Below, piece by piece: positions 17,491 through 26,427 of a stretch of DNA of 64,000 nucleotides. The DNA comes from Capsulimonadaceae bacterium (GTDB lineage: Bacteria; Armatimonadota; Armatimonadia; Armatimonadales; Capsulimonadaceae), in NCBI GenBank assembly GCA_031292625.1, contig JARLGU010000031.1, forward strand, positions 228,888 through 292,887, read 5' to 3'. How positions within the stretch are numbered: the first letter of the stretch is position 1; each line of letters starts with the position of its first letter. The notes under the pieces are model-generated. The model worked only from the letters and a program-made list of their open reading frames with translations, ran no database searches and was not told the origin of the DNA. Made by a program: the position numbers and the translations under genes.

Positions 17491-17496
17491 TCTGAG

Positions 17497-17502
17497 ATTA
17501 TA
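17497..17502 (-). promoter_or_regulatory. -10 box directly upstream of the PfkB kinase
   Basis: TATAAT on the minus strand lies six bases before the ATG at 17490. The -35 region shows no clear consensus. The upstream AGGAG cannot be a ribosome site, because it lies before the transcription start. Confidence 0.55.
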
Positions 17503-17573
17503 CTCCTGTGGCGCTTACATCGGAGCGGCACTGCAATTGTGCGCATTAGCCGTCGGAGCCGCTGAGCGAACGC

Positions 17574-17837
17574 TCAGAACGGCCGGTACCAACCTGACGG
17601 CCGGCGTTTGCCCGCTTTCTGTGAGTCGTCCTCGTCCTCGTTTACGAGTAACGAGCCTTGCCGGCGCACGGCGCGCGCGCTTACCTTGAGTTCGCTGACA
17701 TCGGCGTATCCCTGCCGCGCAAGATCCTCGATCTTGAGTTGCGCAGCCTTCTCACGCGCTTCCTCCATGCTATCCGCTTCGACCGAAACTGAAGCGACGC
17801 CGGTAAACGTAATCGTCAATTTGTAATGATTCGCCAT
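17574..17837 (-). CDS. Small hypothetical protein
   Basis: Uncharacterised 87-residue protein. Residues 1-60 alternate a beta strand pair (YKLTITFTGVASVSVEADS) with an amphipathic helix (MEEAREKAAQLKIEDLA), a beta-alpha arrangement typical of small DUFs such as the DpnD/PcfM-like group. The last 30 residues are charged and probably disordered. The start is supported by a TAAACT box (17844-17849, minus strand) six bases upstream, the same leaderless layout as several other genes here. It is divergent from the sialate esterase-like gene. No function can be assigned. Confidence 0.7.
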   Translation of the reverse strand: MANHYKLTITFTGVASVSVEADSMEEAREKAAQLKIEDLARQGYADVSELKVSARAVRRQGSLLVNEDEDDSQKAGKRRPSGWYRPF

Positions 17838-18027
17838 TGCGATAGTTTACCTTGACGACATGAATCTAACGGCTCGAACTTCGCCGCGAATTTGCGTCTT
17901 ATTTTCCATGGGAAGTCTTGTCATCGCCCTTCCGCCGCCGTCGCGCGGAGGTTCCCAGGTATACTTGGCAAAGCGTCTCGCATCCCCCCGAGATGCGCGA
18001 TTTACGATTCACATCGAGGAACAAAAC

Positions 18028-19581
18028 ATGCACGAAACACACGCATTCATAATGCGTTTGGTCGTCCTTATGTTGATTGCCGTCGTCGCCATGGCGACCG
18101 CGCAAGCGGCGCCCAAGCTGCCGTCATTCTTTTCCGACGGAATGGTGCTGCAACGCGACCTTCCACTCGCAATTTGGGGCTGGGCGCAGCCCGCCGAAAA
18201 GATCCATGTTGAAATCGCCGGAAAGAGCGCCGACGCCGTAACGGGACCAGACGGCCGCTGGAGCGCCACCCTGCCGGCCCTGGCTGCTGGCGGCCCATTC
18301 ACGCTGACGGTGCGCGGCGACGAGACCTTGACGCTAAACGATGTCTACGCGGGCGAAGTTTGGCTTTGCTCCGGACAGTCGAATATGGCGTTCACACTCA
18401 ACCACAGCCTAAAGGCAGCGGATGAGATCGCAAAGGCGGACTTGCCGCTCCTGCATGTCTTTACGGTGCGCGAGCAGTTTTCGCTTACGCCGCTCGACAA
18501 CGTAAAGGGACGCTGGACCGCGTGCACGCCTGCATCGGCGGGCGGCATTTCGGCCGTCTCATACTACTTTGGCAAGGATCTGGTCCGAGCGTTGAACGTC
18601 CCGGTCGGCCTGGTCGTCAGCAGCATTTCCGGGACCCCGGCCGAAGCATGGACAACCCGCGACGCCCTTGCAGGCGATCCGGCGTACGCCAGCCAGCTCG
18701 ACCCGTGGAAAGATGTTACCCCCAGCCAGTTCGTTGAAATCGGCAAGGCGTATACCGCATTTCAGCACGAAAGGGATGTCGTCCATCCAGCAGCTGTCAA
18801 GGAAGCCAAGGAAAAGGGCTTGCCCGAACCGCCCGCCCCCGTGTCGCCCAAGCTGCGGCTGCACGATTGTCCGGGCGCCGTTTACGACGGCATGATCGCT
18901 CCGCTCGTACCGCTCTCCCTGCGCGGCGTTCTTTGGCTGCAGGGTGAAAACAACAGCGGTCGCCCCGCGCAATATGCCAAACTGCTGCAAACGATGATCT
19001 ACCTCTGGCGCGCCAATTGGAACCGTCCGGATCTCGCGTTCGATATCGTCGAAATCGCCAACTTCGAGGCGGTCACGCCGCAGCCGGTCGAAAGCGGGTG
19101 GGCCACGTTGCGCGAAAGCCAGCGAAAGGCCCTCGTGCTGCCCAATACCGGTCTTGCAGTCACAATCGATCTGGGCGAGGCCAACAATATCCACTATCTG
19201 AACAAAGCTCCGGCCGGGCAGCGCGCGGCGCGGTGGGCGCTCGCAAGCGTCTACAAACAGCCAGGAGTGGTCGCGTCGGGACCGATGGAAACGTCCGTGT
19301 CCGCCGAAGGCGACACGCTTGTTGTGCATTTCGCGAACGTCGCGGAGGGCCTCTCGGCGCGCGGCGGCGGACCGCTCAAAGAGTTTGCGGTCGGCAACGG
19401 CGACGGTAAGTTCGTCTGGGCCGATGCAACCATTGCCGGTCATACGGTTCGCGTCCACGCGGACGGGGTCGTTAAGCCGTCAGTTGTTCGCTACGCTTGG
19501 GCGGACAATCCCGAAGGCGCGAACCTTGTGAACTCCGAGGACCTTCCGGCCGCTCCTTTTGAGGCCAGCGTCACGCGTTAG
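18028..19581 (+). CDS. Sialate O-acetylesterase-like secreted SGNH hydrolase
   Basis: Probable exported esterase that removes O-acetyl groups from glycans. Taken from ATG 18028, six bases after GAGGAA, it has 517 residues and starts with a signal peptide (hydrophobic LVVLMLIAVVAMATAQA, cleavage around residue 26). The next part, FFSDGMVLQRDLPLAIWGWA, is the standard opening of the family and its N-terminal beta domain. The nucleophile motif is WLCSGQSNM and the second block is GVLWLQGENNSG. A longer frame beginning at 17860 lacks a ribosome site. The Asp-His part of the triad is expected near LGEANNIH but was not verified. Neighbouring alpha-galactosidase and rhamnosidase genes suggest plant or microbial polysaccharide breakdown. 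Confidence 0.86.
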   Translation: MHETHAFIMRLVVLMLIAVVAMATAQAAPKLPSFFSDGMVLQRDLPLAIWGWAQPAEKIHVEIAGKSADAVTGPDGRWSATLPALAAGGPFTLTVRGDETLTLNDVYAGEVWLCSGQSNMAFTLNHSLKAADEIAKADLPLLHVFTVREQFSLTPLDNVKGRWTACTPASAGGISAVSYYFGKDLVRALNVPVGLVVSSISGTPAEAWTTRDALAGDPAYASQLDPWKDVTPSQFVEIGKAYTAFQHERDVVHPAAVKEAKEKGLPEPPAPVSPKLRLHDCPGAVYDGMIAPLVPLSLRGVLWLQGENNSGRPAQYAKLLQTMIYLWRANWNRPDLAFDIVEIANFEAVTPQPVESGWATLRESQRKALVLPNTGLAVTIDLGEANNIHYLNKAPAGQRAARWALASVYKQPGVVASGPMETSVSAEGDTLVVHFANVAEGLSARGGGPLKEFAVGNGDGKFVWADATIAGHTVRVHADGVVKPSVVRYAWADNPEGANLVNSEDLPAAPFEASVTR

Positions 19582-19596
19582 CAGGTATGAGCCGGT

Positions 19597-21087
19597 ATGC
19601 CAAAGTGCGACGTCCGTAACATCGTCAATGGGGCTTTGCTTGTCGCCTTTGTCGCGGCGCTTGCCGCGGTCATGGCTCGTCATGAGCCGTGGGTCGATGA
19701 GGTGCGCGCCTGGCAGATCGTTGTGGACAGCCATAGCCCTGGCGACGTCGTCTCGCTCTCCCGGCACGAACTGCACCCGGCGCTCTGGTACTTTGCCCTC
19801 TATGCCGTCAAGCTCTTGCACGGCGGCATAGCCGGGATGCAGGTCGCGCATCTGCTGTTCGCAACAGCGGTCGCGGCGCTCATACTCTATCGCTCGCCGT
19901 TCCCCATGGCGTTGCGGGTTGCCTTCATCCTGAGCTATGTCTTGTTCTACGAGTACGGCGTAATCAGCCGCAATTATGCTCCGGGTATCTTGTTTCTTTT
20001 CGCCGCCTGTTCGGTCTCCGTGCGGACTGGCCGCGGTTTCTTGCTGGCGGCTATTCTCCTGGCGCTCGCGATGCAGGCGAATGTCTTTTCGTGGCTGATC
20101 GCGGCGGTTTATGGCGCTCTGCTCATCGGACGCGCACTCTTGTCGCGCCGCCGGGGCGCACAAGAGCCGGACGCGCGCCGCATTGTTGCCGCGAGCGCGA
20201 TCATGCTTGGGGGCCTGTTTGTCTCGCTCGCACAGTTTTACCCGCCGTCCGACTTCGCGTCGCCCATCGAGCGAGTGCCGCTCAGCGGGATGGAACTCGT
20301 CGCAAGCGTGGCGCGAATCACCCGGGCGCTCTTTGCGGTTCCCGTTCCCGATGTTCACTTCTGGAACACCAACCAGGTTACCGCGAGCCTCGGAAGCGTA
20401 CCGGCTGCGCTCCTTGGCATCGCGCTGCTGGCAATTTCCGGCTTTCTGCTGCGACGATCGCCGTTTGCCTTCACGTTCTTCGCCGCGGCGACGCTCGCCG
20501 TTCTTTTGGCAGTTTTCGTAATGGAGACGCGTGCGGCCAGGCATATCGATCACTTCTTCATCGTGCTCATCATGGCCATGTGGTTGGCATATGGCGAGCA
20601 AGATAACGTTCCCGAAGCCGAGCAGCGCTGGCGCACGCTGTTCCTCGCGATCATCGCGGCCGTGCAGTTCGCGGGCATGGCGGTCAGCGTTTGCTTTGAT
20701 TGGCAGCTCCCGTTCGACCGGTCGCGCGAAGCGGCGGCGTGCATTCGGACAAACCATCTCGAAAACCTGCCGATCTTCGGTTATGAAGACTACAACGCGT
20801 CCGCGGTTGGCGCTTACTTGAACCGGCCGGTTTACTATCCCCAGTCGGGGCGCACCGAAACCTTCGTCCATCAAGTGCAAGGCCGCGTCTCCAACCTGCC
20901 TCCTCCACAGCTGGCTGCTTCGCTCGCTTCTTTTGTCGCCGGGCATCCTGAGGGCTCAATCATCGTCCTCAGCCCCGCCCAGAGAATACCGGGCGGCGAC
21001 CAGCGATTGCGGGTGATCGGCCAGTTCGGCGAGCCGAGCATCACGGGACTGACCTACACGGTCATCCACGTCATGCCGGTCAAGTAA
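19597..21087 (+). CDS. GT-C-type integral membrane glycosyltransferase-like protein
   Basis: Polytopic membrane protein of 496 residues with about ten hydrophobic helices, beginning with NGALLVAFVAALAAVMA. After the first helix comes the short acidic exterior loop ARHEPWVDEVRAWQI. This is the place where lipid-linked GT-C transferases such as ArnT and PMT/GT39 carry a conserved Asp or Glu, and a downstream ELHPALWYFALY fits the same loop. The C-terminal region (about 380-496) is soluble. Donor and acceptor are unknown; it probably glycosylates protein or lipid at the outer face of the membrane. It begins 15 bases after the esterase stop, so the two may be co-transcribed. Confidence 0.75.
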   Translation: MPKCDVRNIVNGALLVAFVAALAAVMARHEPWVDEVRAWQIVVDSHSPGDVVSLSRHELHPALWYFALYAVKLLHGGIAGMQVAHLLFATAVAALILYRSPFPMALRVAFILSYVLFYEYGVISRNYAPGILFLFAACSVSVRTGRGFLLAAILLALAMQANVFSWLIAAVYGALLIGRALLSRRRGAQEPDARRIVAASAIMLGGLFVSLAQFYPPSDFASPIERVPLSGMELVASVARITRALFAVPVPDVHFWNTNQVTASLGSVPAALLGIALLAISGFLLRRSPFAFTFFAAATLAVLLAVFVMETRAARHIDHFFIVLIMAMWLAYGEQDNVPEAEQRWRTLFLAIIAAVQFAGMAVSVCFDWQLPFDRSREAAACIRTNHLENLPIFGYEDYNASAVGAYLNRPVYYPQSGRTETFVHQVQGRVSNLPPPQLAASLASFVAGHPEGSIIVLSPAQRIPGGDQRLRVIGQFGEPSITGLTYTVIHVMPVK

Positions 21088-21273
21088 GAACGATCGATGG
21101 GGTTGGAGTAGCGCTCTTCATTAAGCATGTCAACAAACGCCCCTCGCCGATATTCGCTGTTCCCAGACGGGGAGGGAGTGAGTCTTTGGTCCGCCATAAA
21201 GTACAATAGATCGTTGCTACGATGCGCTCGAAACTCCTCGGCCGCAATCCATCCGTAGCATACTCAAACCGCC

Positions 21274-23454
21274 ATGACTATTGAAATTTTATCCGAATTC
21301 GCCGTTGCCGATACGACCGTGCGCTACCGCCGCAACACAAGCGATGGGCGCGTGTCCGTCGAACTCATCCCGACCGCGCTCCTTGACAAGGTTGTCGTTC
21401 ATCGAGAGGGGTTGCGTCCGTCCAATCCCGTGGCCTTCGATCATGCGCCCGCGACCTGGAACCCCGGCGCTTATGTGCTGGACCCGCTAGCGCACGTTAA
21501 GATTGCGGGCGACGAGTATACGGGCGGCTTCGGGCAGGGGCGAACAATGCGCTCGTCGCCGTCGAACAACCAGTTCATGTACGAAAAGCAGGACGTTATC
21601 GTGGAAGCTCGGCGCACGACGGTGGTGACGCGTCTTTTCAGCGATAGCGGCCATGTGATCGAACACAATCTTGCGTGGTACGCGGGCGACAGGGCGGTCG
21701 AGGTTTGGACGGCGTTCATCAACGGCGGGAACCGTCCAGTGACCCTTGAGATGCTGACTAGCTTCTCGCTCGGCGGCATTACGCCATTCGACGCAGCCGA
21801 CGCGCCCGAAAAGCTCCTCATCCATCGTTTCCGATCCGGTTGGAGCGCGGAGGGGCGTCTCGATACACAGTCGATCGAGCAGCTCCACCTGGAACCGTCG
21901 TGGATCGGACACGGCGTTTTTAGCGAGCGCTTCGGGCAGGTTGGCTCAATGCCCGTGCGCGGCTGGTTCCCTTTCATCGCGGCAGAGGACAAAGCGGCTG
22001 GCGTTGTCTGGGGCGCGCAACTCGCTTGGGCCGGCTCGTGGCAGATGGAGGCCTACCGGCGCGACGATTTTCTCGCCATCTCCGGCGGCCTGGCGGATCG
22101 CGAATTTGGTCACTGGTTCAAGACGCTTACGCCCGGCGAGAGATTGACTACGCCGCCGGCTGCCCTGGCGACTGTCAACGGATCGCTCGACGACCTCTGC
22201 GATCGGCTGACGCGCGTCCAGCACCGCGCCGCCGACCGGCAGCCTGCGCCCGAGCACGACTTGCCGATCGTATTCAACGAATGGTGCACGACCTGGGGCG
22301 ATCCGACGCATGAGCGGCTGAGCCGCATCGCGTCAAAGCTGCAAGGCTCGAAGACGCGCTACCTTGTAATCGATGCGGGGTGGTACAAGAATGAGACGGG
22401 CGATTGGGGATCGAGCCATGGCGACTGGATCCCAAGCAAGGAGCTGTTTCCGGACGGCCTGAAGGCGACCGCCGACATGATACGGGCGGCGGGGTTCGTG
22501 CCCGGATTGTGGTTCGAGATGGAGAACTGCGGCAGCGGATCGGAGGGCTACAGGCTGGTCGATCTACACCTCAAGCGCGACGGTGTTCCGATCACCGTTG
22601 GAGGCCGGCGCTTTTGGGATCTTGAGAACCATCGCGCAATCGAGCGGCTCAGCGAGCGCGTTATCGATCTGTTGGAAAGCTGTGGATTTGGCTACCTCAA
22701 GGTGGACTACAACGAAACGTTAGGGATCGGCACGGACGGCGCGGAATCTCAGGGTGAGGGACTGCGGCGTCATATTGAAGGGGTGCATCGGTTCTTTAAG
22801 CTGATTCGCCGCCGCCTTCCTGATCTCGTTATCGAAAACTGCTCCTCTGGCGGGCATCGTCTCGAACCGTCGATGATCGGCCTGACCGCGATGTCGTCGT
22901 TTTCCGACGCGCACGAGGTTGTCGAAATACCGATCGTCGCGGCAAACCTGCATCGCCTGATGCTTCCGCGGCAGTCGCAGATATGGGCCGTGTTGCACCA
23001 CGCCGACACCGACCGTCGTTTGATCTATAGCCTTGCCGCGACCTTTCTGGGACGCATGTGCCTCTCAGGGGACGTCGATGATCTCGATGAACGCCAGTGG
23101 GGGATCGTACACGCCGCGGAGGATTTGTATGCGCGGGCGTCGGCAACCATTAAATACGGCGCGAGCCGGCGCACGGGTGAAACGAGCGCGAGTTGGCGGC
23201 ATCCGCGTGGGTGGCAAGCGGTGACTCGCGTCGCCGACGATGGGCGGCAGGCGCTTGTCGTTCTCCACGCGTTTGCCAATGCGCCCGCCCAGGTGAGCGT
23301 CACGCTGCCGGAAGGGGCATGGAAGATCGTCGGGCAGCTCGGCACGGGCGATCTGGCGAGCGTAGCCGGCAACGCCCTCATCGCGCCTGTCGATGGCGAC
23401 TTTAGCGGCCGGGCGGTTCTGCTGGCCTCTACGGCTAGCGACACGGCGCCCTAA
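21274..23454 (+). CDS. GH36-family alpha-galactosidase
   Basis: Retaining alpha-galactosidase of 726 residues, the usual size for GH36 enzymes. The N-terminal beta-supersandwich (about 1-320) is followed by the TIM barrel. Barrel motifs are FNEWCTTWGDPTHE, YLVIDAGWYKNETGDWG, GLWFEMENCG, the nucleophile Asp in YLKVDYNE and the acid/base Asp in SFSDAHE. ENCSSGGHR is also characteristic of the family. A C-terminal beta domain completes the protein. It has no signal peptide, so it probably acts in the cytosol on melibiose, raffinose or galactomannan-type oligosaccharides. There is no obvious Shine-Dalgarno before the ATG. Confidence 0.93.
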   Translation: MTIEILSEFAVADTTVRYRRNTSDGRVSVELIPTALLDKVVVHREGLRPSNPVAFDHAPATWNPGAYVLDPLAHVKIAGDEYTGGFGQGRTMRSSPSNNQFMYEKQDVIVEARRTTVVTRLFSDSGHVIEHNLAWYAGDRAVEVWTAFINGGNRPVTLEMLTSFSLGGITPFDAADAPEKLLIHRFRSGWSAEGRLDTQSIEQLHLEPSWIGHGVFSERFGQVGSMPVRGWFPFIAAEDKAAGVVWGAQLAWAGSWQMEAYRRDDFLAISGGLADREFGHWFKTLTPGERLTTPPAALATVNGSLDDLCDRLTRVQHRAADRQPAPEHDLPIVFNEWCTTWGDPTHERLSRIASKLQGSKTRYLVIDAGWYKNETGDWGSSHGDWIPSKELFPDGLKATADMIRAAGFVPGLWFEMENCGSGSEGYRLVDLHLKRDGVPITVGGRRFWDLENHRAIERLSERVIDLLESCGFGYLKVDYNETLGIGTDGAESQGEGLRRHIEGVHRFFKLIRRRLPDLVIENCSSGGHRLEPSMIGLTAMSSFSDAHEVVEIPIVAANLHRLMLPRQSQIWAVLHHADTDRRLIYSLAATFLGRMCLSGDVDDLDERQWGIVHAAEDLYARASATIKYGASRRTGETSASWRHPRGWQAVTRVADDGRQALVVLHAFANAPAQVSVTLPEGAWKIVGQLGTGDLASVAGNALIAPVDGDFSGRAVLLASTASDTAP

Positions 23455-23824
23455 GCCTTTGTCCGCTCACTTACGCTTCGTGATACAGGATCGGCTTCTC
23501 GTCGTCCCTTAACTAAGTCTAGCGGAGCGCTGGAGCCCAGCCGGCTTGAGGCTGCCCAAGCGGCGAGCGCTCTTTATTTGCCAGGGGACCCGCATCTGTT
23601 CCTATCAACGATCGTCACCGATAGTGGCGTGGTTTCCGGCCGTGAACGACCGTCCTGAGATGTCAAGCTCCCCATCAATGGGGCTGCCGGATCACGAGAA
23701 TGCTGGCCGTCTACCGATGAGGCCTGTTCACGGGCTTTCTCAACACAGGCCGGCCCCTTCAGGACCGGCCTCGCGCCGCTGTTAACAGTTATAGCGGCGA
23801 GCGCTCTTTATTTGCCGCGCGGCC
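23455..23824. other. Intergenic stretch before the B12 riboswitch
   Basis: No gene is supportable in these 370 bases. A stem-loop AGGCCGG - loop - CCGGCCT sits at 23747-23771 without a T-tract and may help end the alpha-galactosidase transcript. The stretch also holds the two copies of a 23-base direct repeat, described separately. Confidence 0.45.
23560..23816 (+). repeat. Pair of identical 23-base direct repeats
   Basis: The sequence beginning GCGGCGAGCG and ending TTTATTTGCC occurs at 23560-23582 and again, identical over 23 bases, at 23794-23816, with starts 234 bases apart. The second copy ends eight bases before the -35 box of the cobalamin riboswitch promoter. It could be a recombination scar, a duplicated regulator site or part of a short dispersed element. 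Nothing mobile is encoded between the copies. Confidence 0.6.
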
Positions 23825-23853
23825 TTGACATTGGCAACGCTCTAGGATACACT
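23825..23853 (+). promoter_or_regulatory. Promoter of the cobalamin-riboswitch transcript
   Basis: TTGACA (23825-23830) and TACACT (23848-23853) are separated by 17 bases. Transcription is expected to begin near 23861, just ahead of the riboswitch. Confidence 0.72.
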
Positions 23854-23864
23854 GACCTCGACAA

Positions 23865-24045
23865 CCGCAGATTTGCTTGATGGACAGAATGGGAAGCCGG
23901 TGAGAATCCGGCGCTGCCCCGCAACTGTAAGCGTATACGAAACCCGCAAGCGCCACTGTTCTAATCCGCCTGGGCGGACTGGAGTGGGAAGGCGCGGGGA
24001 GTAGAGAGACACGCAAGCCAGGAGACCGGGTCCGTCAGGAATATC
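23865..24045 (+). promoter_or_regulatory. Cobalamin (AdoCbl-type) riboswitch
   Basis: The conserved core is easy to see: GGGAAGCCGGTGAGAATCCG near 23890, GCTGCCCCGCAACTGTAA near 23912-23930 and the B12 box AGCCAGGAGACCGGG near 24017-24031. The spacing and order match the Rfam cobalamin family. It lies upstream of a TonB-dependent receptor, its classic target, and would switch off receptor synthesis when B12 is plentiful. The remaining 270 bases to the start codon probably hold the expression platform. Confidence 0.95.
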
Positions 24046-24317
24046 GACACCACTTCGCGGGAAATTGGTGCGAGACCGGGCGATTTTCGTCCGTCTGGCG
24101 CTTCCTGTGACTGACCGTGTCCGGGAGGCGTTTTTTGGTCCGTCCCGGCCGTTTGCAGCTCACTGGCGGCATTCAGCGGGCAGATATTCTCCGGCAGGCA
24201 GCGTGCATGCGTTGCCGCTCTCACTCTCCGCGTGGCCGGTATTCCTGACCCCTATTCCCTCATCAATCAGTCCTTTGCAATTGGCCTTTGAGCCTCGCGG
24301 TTGCGATTGGAGATCCG

Positions 24318-26288
24318 ATGAATCGCAAGTACAATAGCCTAGCCGTCCTAGTGGCCGCCCTGATGGCGGCCGCGGGCGTCGTGCGAGCCGACGCGCTCGC
24401 AACACAACCCTCCGAAGATCAAGAGACTACCGTGGTCGTCACGGCAACGCGCACCAATACGCCGATCGATCAGGTAAGCAGCTCGGTAACCGTAATCACG
24501 GCCAAGCAGCTGCAAGAAACCGATCAGCCTTACGTCGTCAATGCGCTGCGGCTGGTTCCCGGCCTGTTTATCAACGAGAGCGGCGGTCCCGGCAAAGTGG
24601 CCGAAGTCTTCACGCGCGGCGCACTCTCCGGCAATACGCTCATTATGATCGATGGCGTCCCGGTCAACGATCCGAGCGATGCCGACCGCGGATACGATAT
24701 GTCGACGCTGACCGTGGACAACGTGGATCGCATAGAGGTCTTGCGCGGCGCGCAGAGCACCTTGTATGGCTCCAACGCGACGGCAGGCGTGATCAACATA
24801 ATCACTAAGCACGGAAACGGCACGCCGCTCACGCGCGTGACGCTCGACGGCGGCAGCTATGGGACGGCGGACGGCAGCATTGAGAGCGGCGGCAAAGCCG
24901 GAAGCTGGGGCTATTCTGCCGCTCTTGCGCAGCACTATACGGCCGGTTGGCCGTCCGCTGCATTGCAGCCTGGCGATTCCGAAAACGACGGCTATCGCAA
25001 TACGACGTTCTCCGGCCGGGTCGACAAAAAGTTGAGCGATGCGTTGTCACTGGATTTCACGGGGCGCTATGCGGACGCGACGAACCACTACTCGGGATAC
25101 GGTTCGCTCGACGGCATGACATACCAGGCGATCGACGATGGCCTGCACAAGGCTGACAGCGAGCAAATCACGATGCGCGCTCAGTTGGATTGGCGCCCGG
25201 CATCAAGCCCATGGAGCTCGACCGCGGGCGCTTCCGTAAACACGATCAACAAGGATAGCACCGACCAGGGAAGCAGCCCGGTTGACTCGTCCCCTTACGG
25301 CCAGAGCAACTCGAATGGCCGCATGTACAAGCTCGATTGGCAGTCCAATTATAAGGCGAGCCACACAAACCTCGTCACTTTCGGCGCTGAGACCGAACAG
25401 GATCGCGCCCAATACTACTATCCGGGGACGTCGCCTGCGTTCTACGCCTATAACGGCTACTCCTTTCCCGCGGAGTATGTGTCGCCTCGCAGCATCACAA
25501 CGGGCAGCGGATATGCGCAGGACCAGATTACATTGTCGCCAGCCTGGTTTCTGACCGTCGGAGCGCGGCTCGACGATCATCAGGAGTTTGGGAAGCAGAT
25601 GACCTACCGCGCCGGCTCCGACTACCATCTCTGGCGAACGGGGACGACGTTTAAGGCCAACTATGCCACCGGGTTCAAGGCCCCGACTCTCTTCCAGCTT
25701 TACGATCCAACCTACGGCAACCCGGCTCTCCGGCCGGAAACGGACAAGTCGTTCGATGCAGGCGTGGAGCAGTCCGTACTGGGCGGTCGCGGGGCAGTCA
25801 GCGCGACCTATTTCAACACGCAGTACAAGGACATGATCGTCAACGCTCAATCCTATCCGTTCGCTTACTCCAACCTCCGGACGGCGATGTCGACAGGAGT
25901 GGAAGCGGCAGGTTCGTATAAAGTCGCGCGGAAGCTGGATCTGAACCTGAGCTACACCTATACGCACGCCCACGATAACAGCGGCGCTCCGCTGCTTCGG
26001 CGGCCAAACGACATGTATGCCGCGAGTCTGCACTACCAGTGGACGAAAAAGCTCAGCTTCAACGCCACGGAACAGACCGTCAGCGATCGCCTGGACACGA
26101 ACGGCTCGGTTGCGCCGGTGACGCTTTCGACATATACGCTGATTAACCTGGCTGCTCAGTACGATATGAGCCCACGGTACAAGCTCTTCGCTCGCATCGA
26201 CAACGTAACCAACGCGGACTACGTCGAAGTGTATTCGTATCGCGCTGCAGGGCGCGGAATCTACGGAGGCATCACGGCGGAACTCTAA
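24318..26288 (+). CDS. btuB: TonB-dependent outer-membrane receptor, BtuB-like (vitamin B12)
   Basis: Outer-membrane beta-barrel of 656 residues that imports B12 with TonB energy. The signal peptide covers about residues 1-25. A TonB box-like TTVVVTATR lies around 33-41. The plug domain (about 45-160) includes SSVTVITAKQLQE, VNALRLVPGLF and DRIEVLRGAQSTLYGSNATAGVINI, the standard plug motifs. The barrel follows and ends in aromatic-rich strands; the last residues are GRGIYGGITAEL. The upstream cobalamin riboswitch makes B12 or another corrinoid the likely ligand. ATG 24318 is chosen because the ten residues before it do not resemble a signal peptide. No btuCDF or cobalamin salvage genes are in the window. 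Confidence 0.92.
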   Translation: MNRKYNSLAVLVAALMAAAGVVRADALATQPSEDQETTVVVTATRTNTPIDQVSSSVTVITAKQLQETDQPYVVNALRLVPGLFINESGGPGKVAEVFTRGALSGNTLIMIDGVPVNDPSDADRGYDMSTLTVDNVDRIEVLRGAQSTLYGSNATAGVINIITKHGNGTPLTRVTLDGGSYGTADGSIESGGKAGSWGYSAALAQHYTAGWPSAALQPGDSENDGYRNTTFSGRVDKKLSDALSLDFTGRYADATNHYSGYGSLDGMTYQAIDDGLHKADSEQITMRAQLDWRPASSPWSSTAGASVNTINKDSTDQGSSPVDSSPYGQSNSNGRMYKLDWQSNYKASHTNLVTFGAETEQDRAQYYYPGTSPAFYAYNGYSFPAEYVSPRSITTGSGYAQDQITLSPAWFLTVGARLDDHQEFGKQMTYRAGSDYHLWRTGTTFKANYATGFKAPTLFQLYDPTYGNPALRPETDKSFDAGVEQSVLGGRGAVSATYFNTQYKDMIVNAQSYPFAYSNLRTAMSTGVEAAGSYKVARKLDLNLSYTYTHAHDNSGAPLLRRPNDMYAASLHYQWTKKLSFNATEQTVSDRLDTNGSVAPVTLSTYTLINLAAQYDMSPRYKLFARIDNVTNADYVEVYSYRAAGRGIYGGITAEL

Positions 26289-26317
26289 AGACGTGCGAAT
26301 GAGTCGAGCCGGGATTC

Positions 26318-26355
26318 AAGACGGCGCCGCGGCCAATGAGCCGCGGCGCCGTCTT
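26318..26355. terminator. Perfect 16-bp hairpin terminator after btuB
   Basis: AAGACGGCGCCGCGGC, a six-base loop CAATGA, and the exact complement form a 38-base hairpin. The 3' side ends TCTTCTTCC, a weak pyrimidine tract. It lies between two convergent genes and probably stops transcription from both sides. Confidence 0.75.
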
Positions 26356-26427
26356 CTTCCAGTTCGCTCATGATTGCGATACGCTAGATACCCGGTACGG
26401 CATTGGTCCGGCGATCGCGCGCCGGCG

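Noticed and set aside
19480..20946. Long 488-residue frame on the minus strand
   Set aside because: It lies opposite the end of the esterase and the GT-C membrane protein, is full of Arg/Asp/His runs typical of antisense reading of GC-rich genes, and has no ribosome site.
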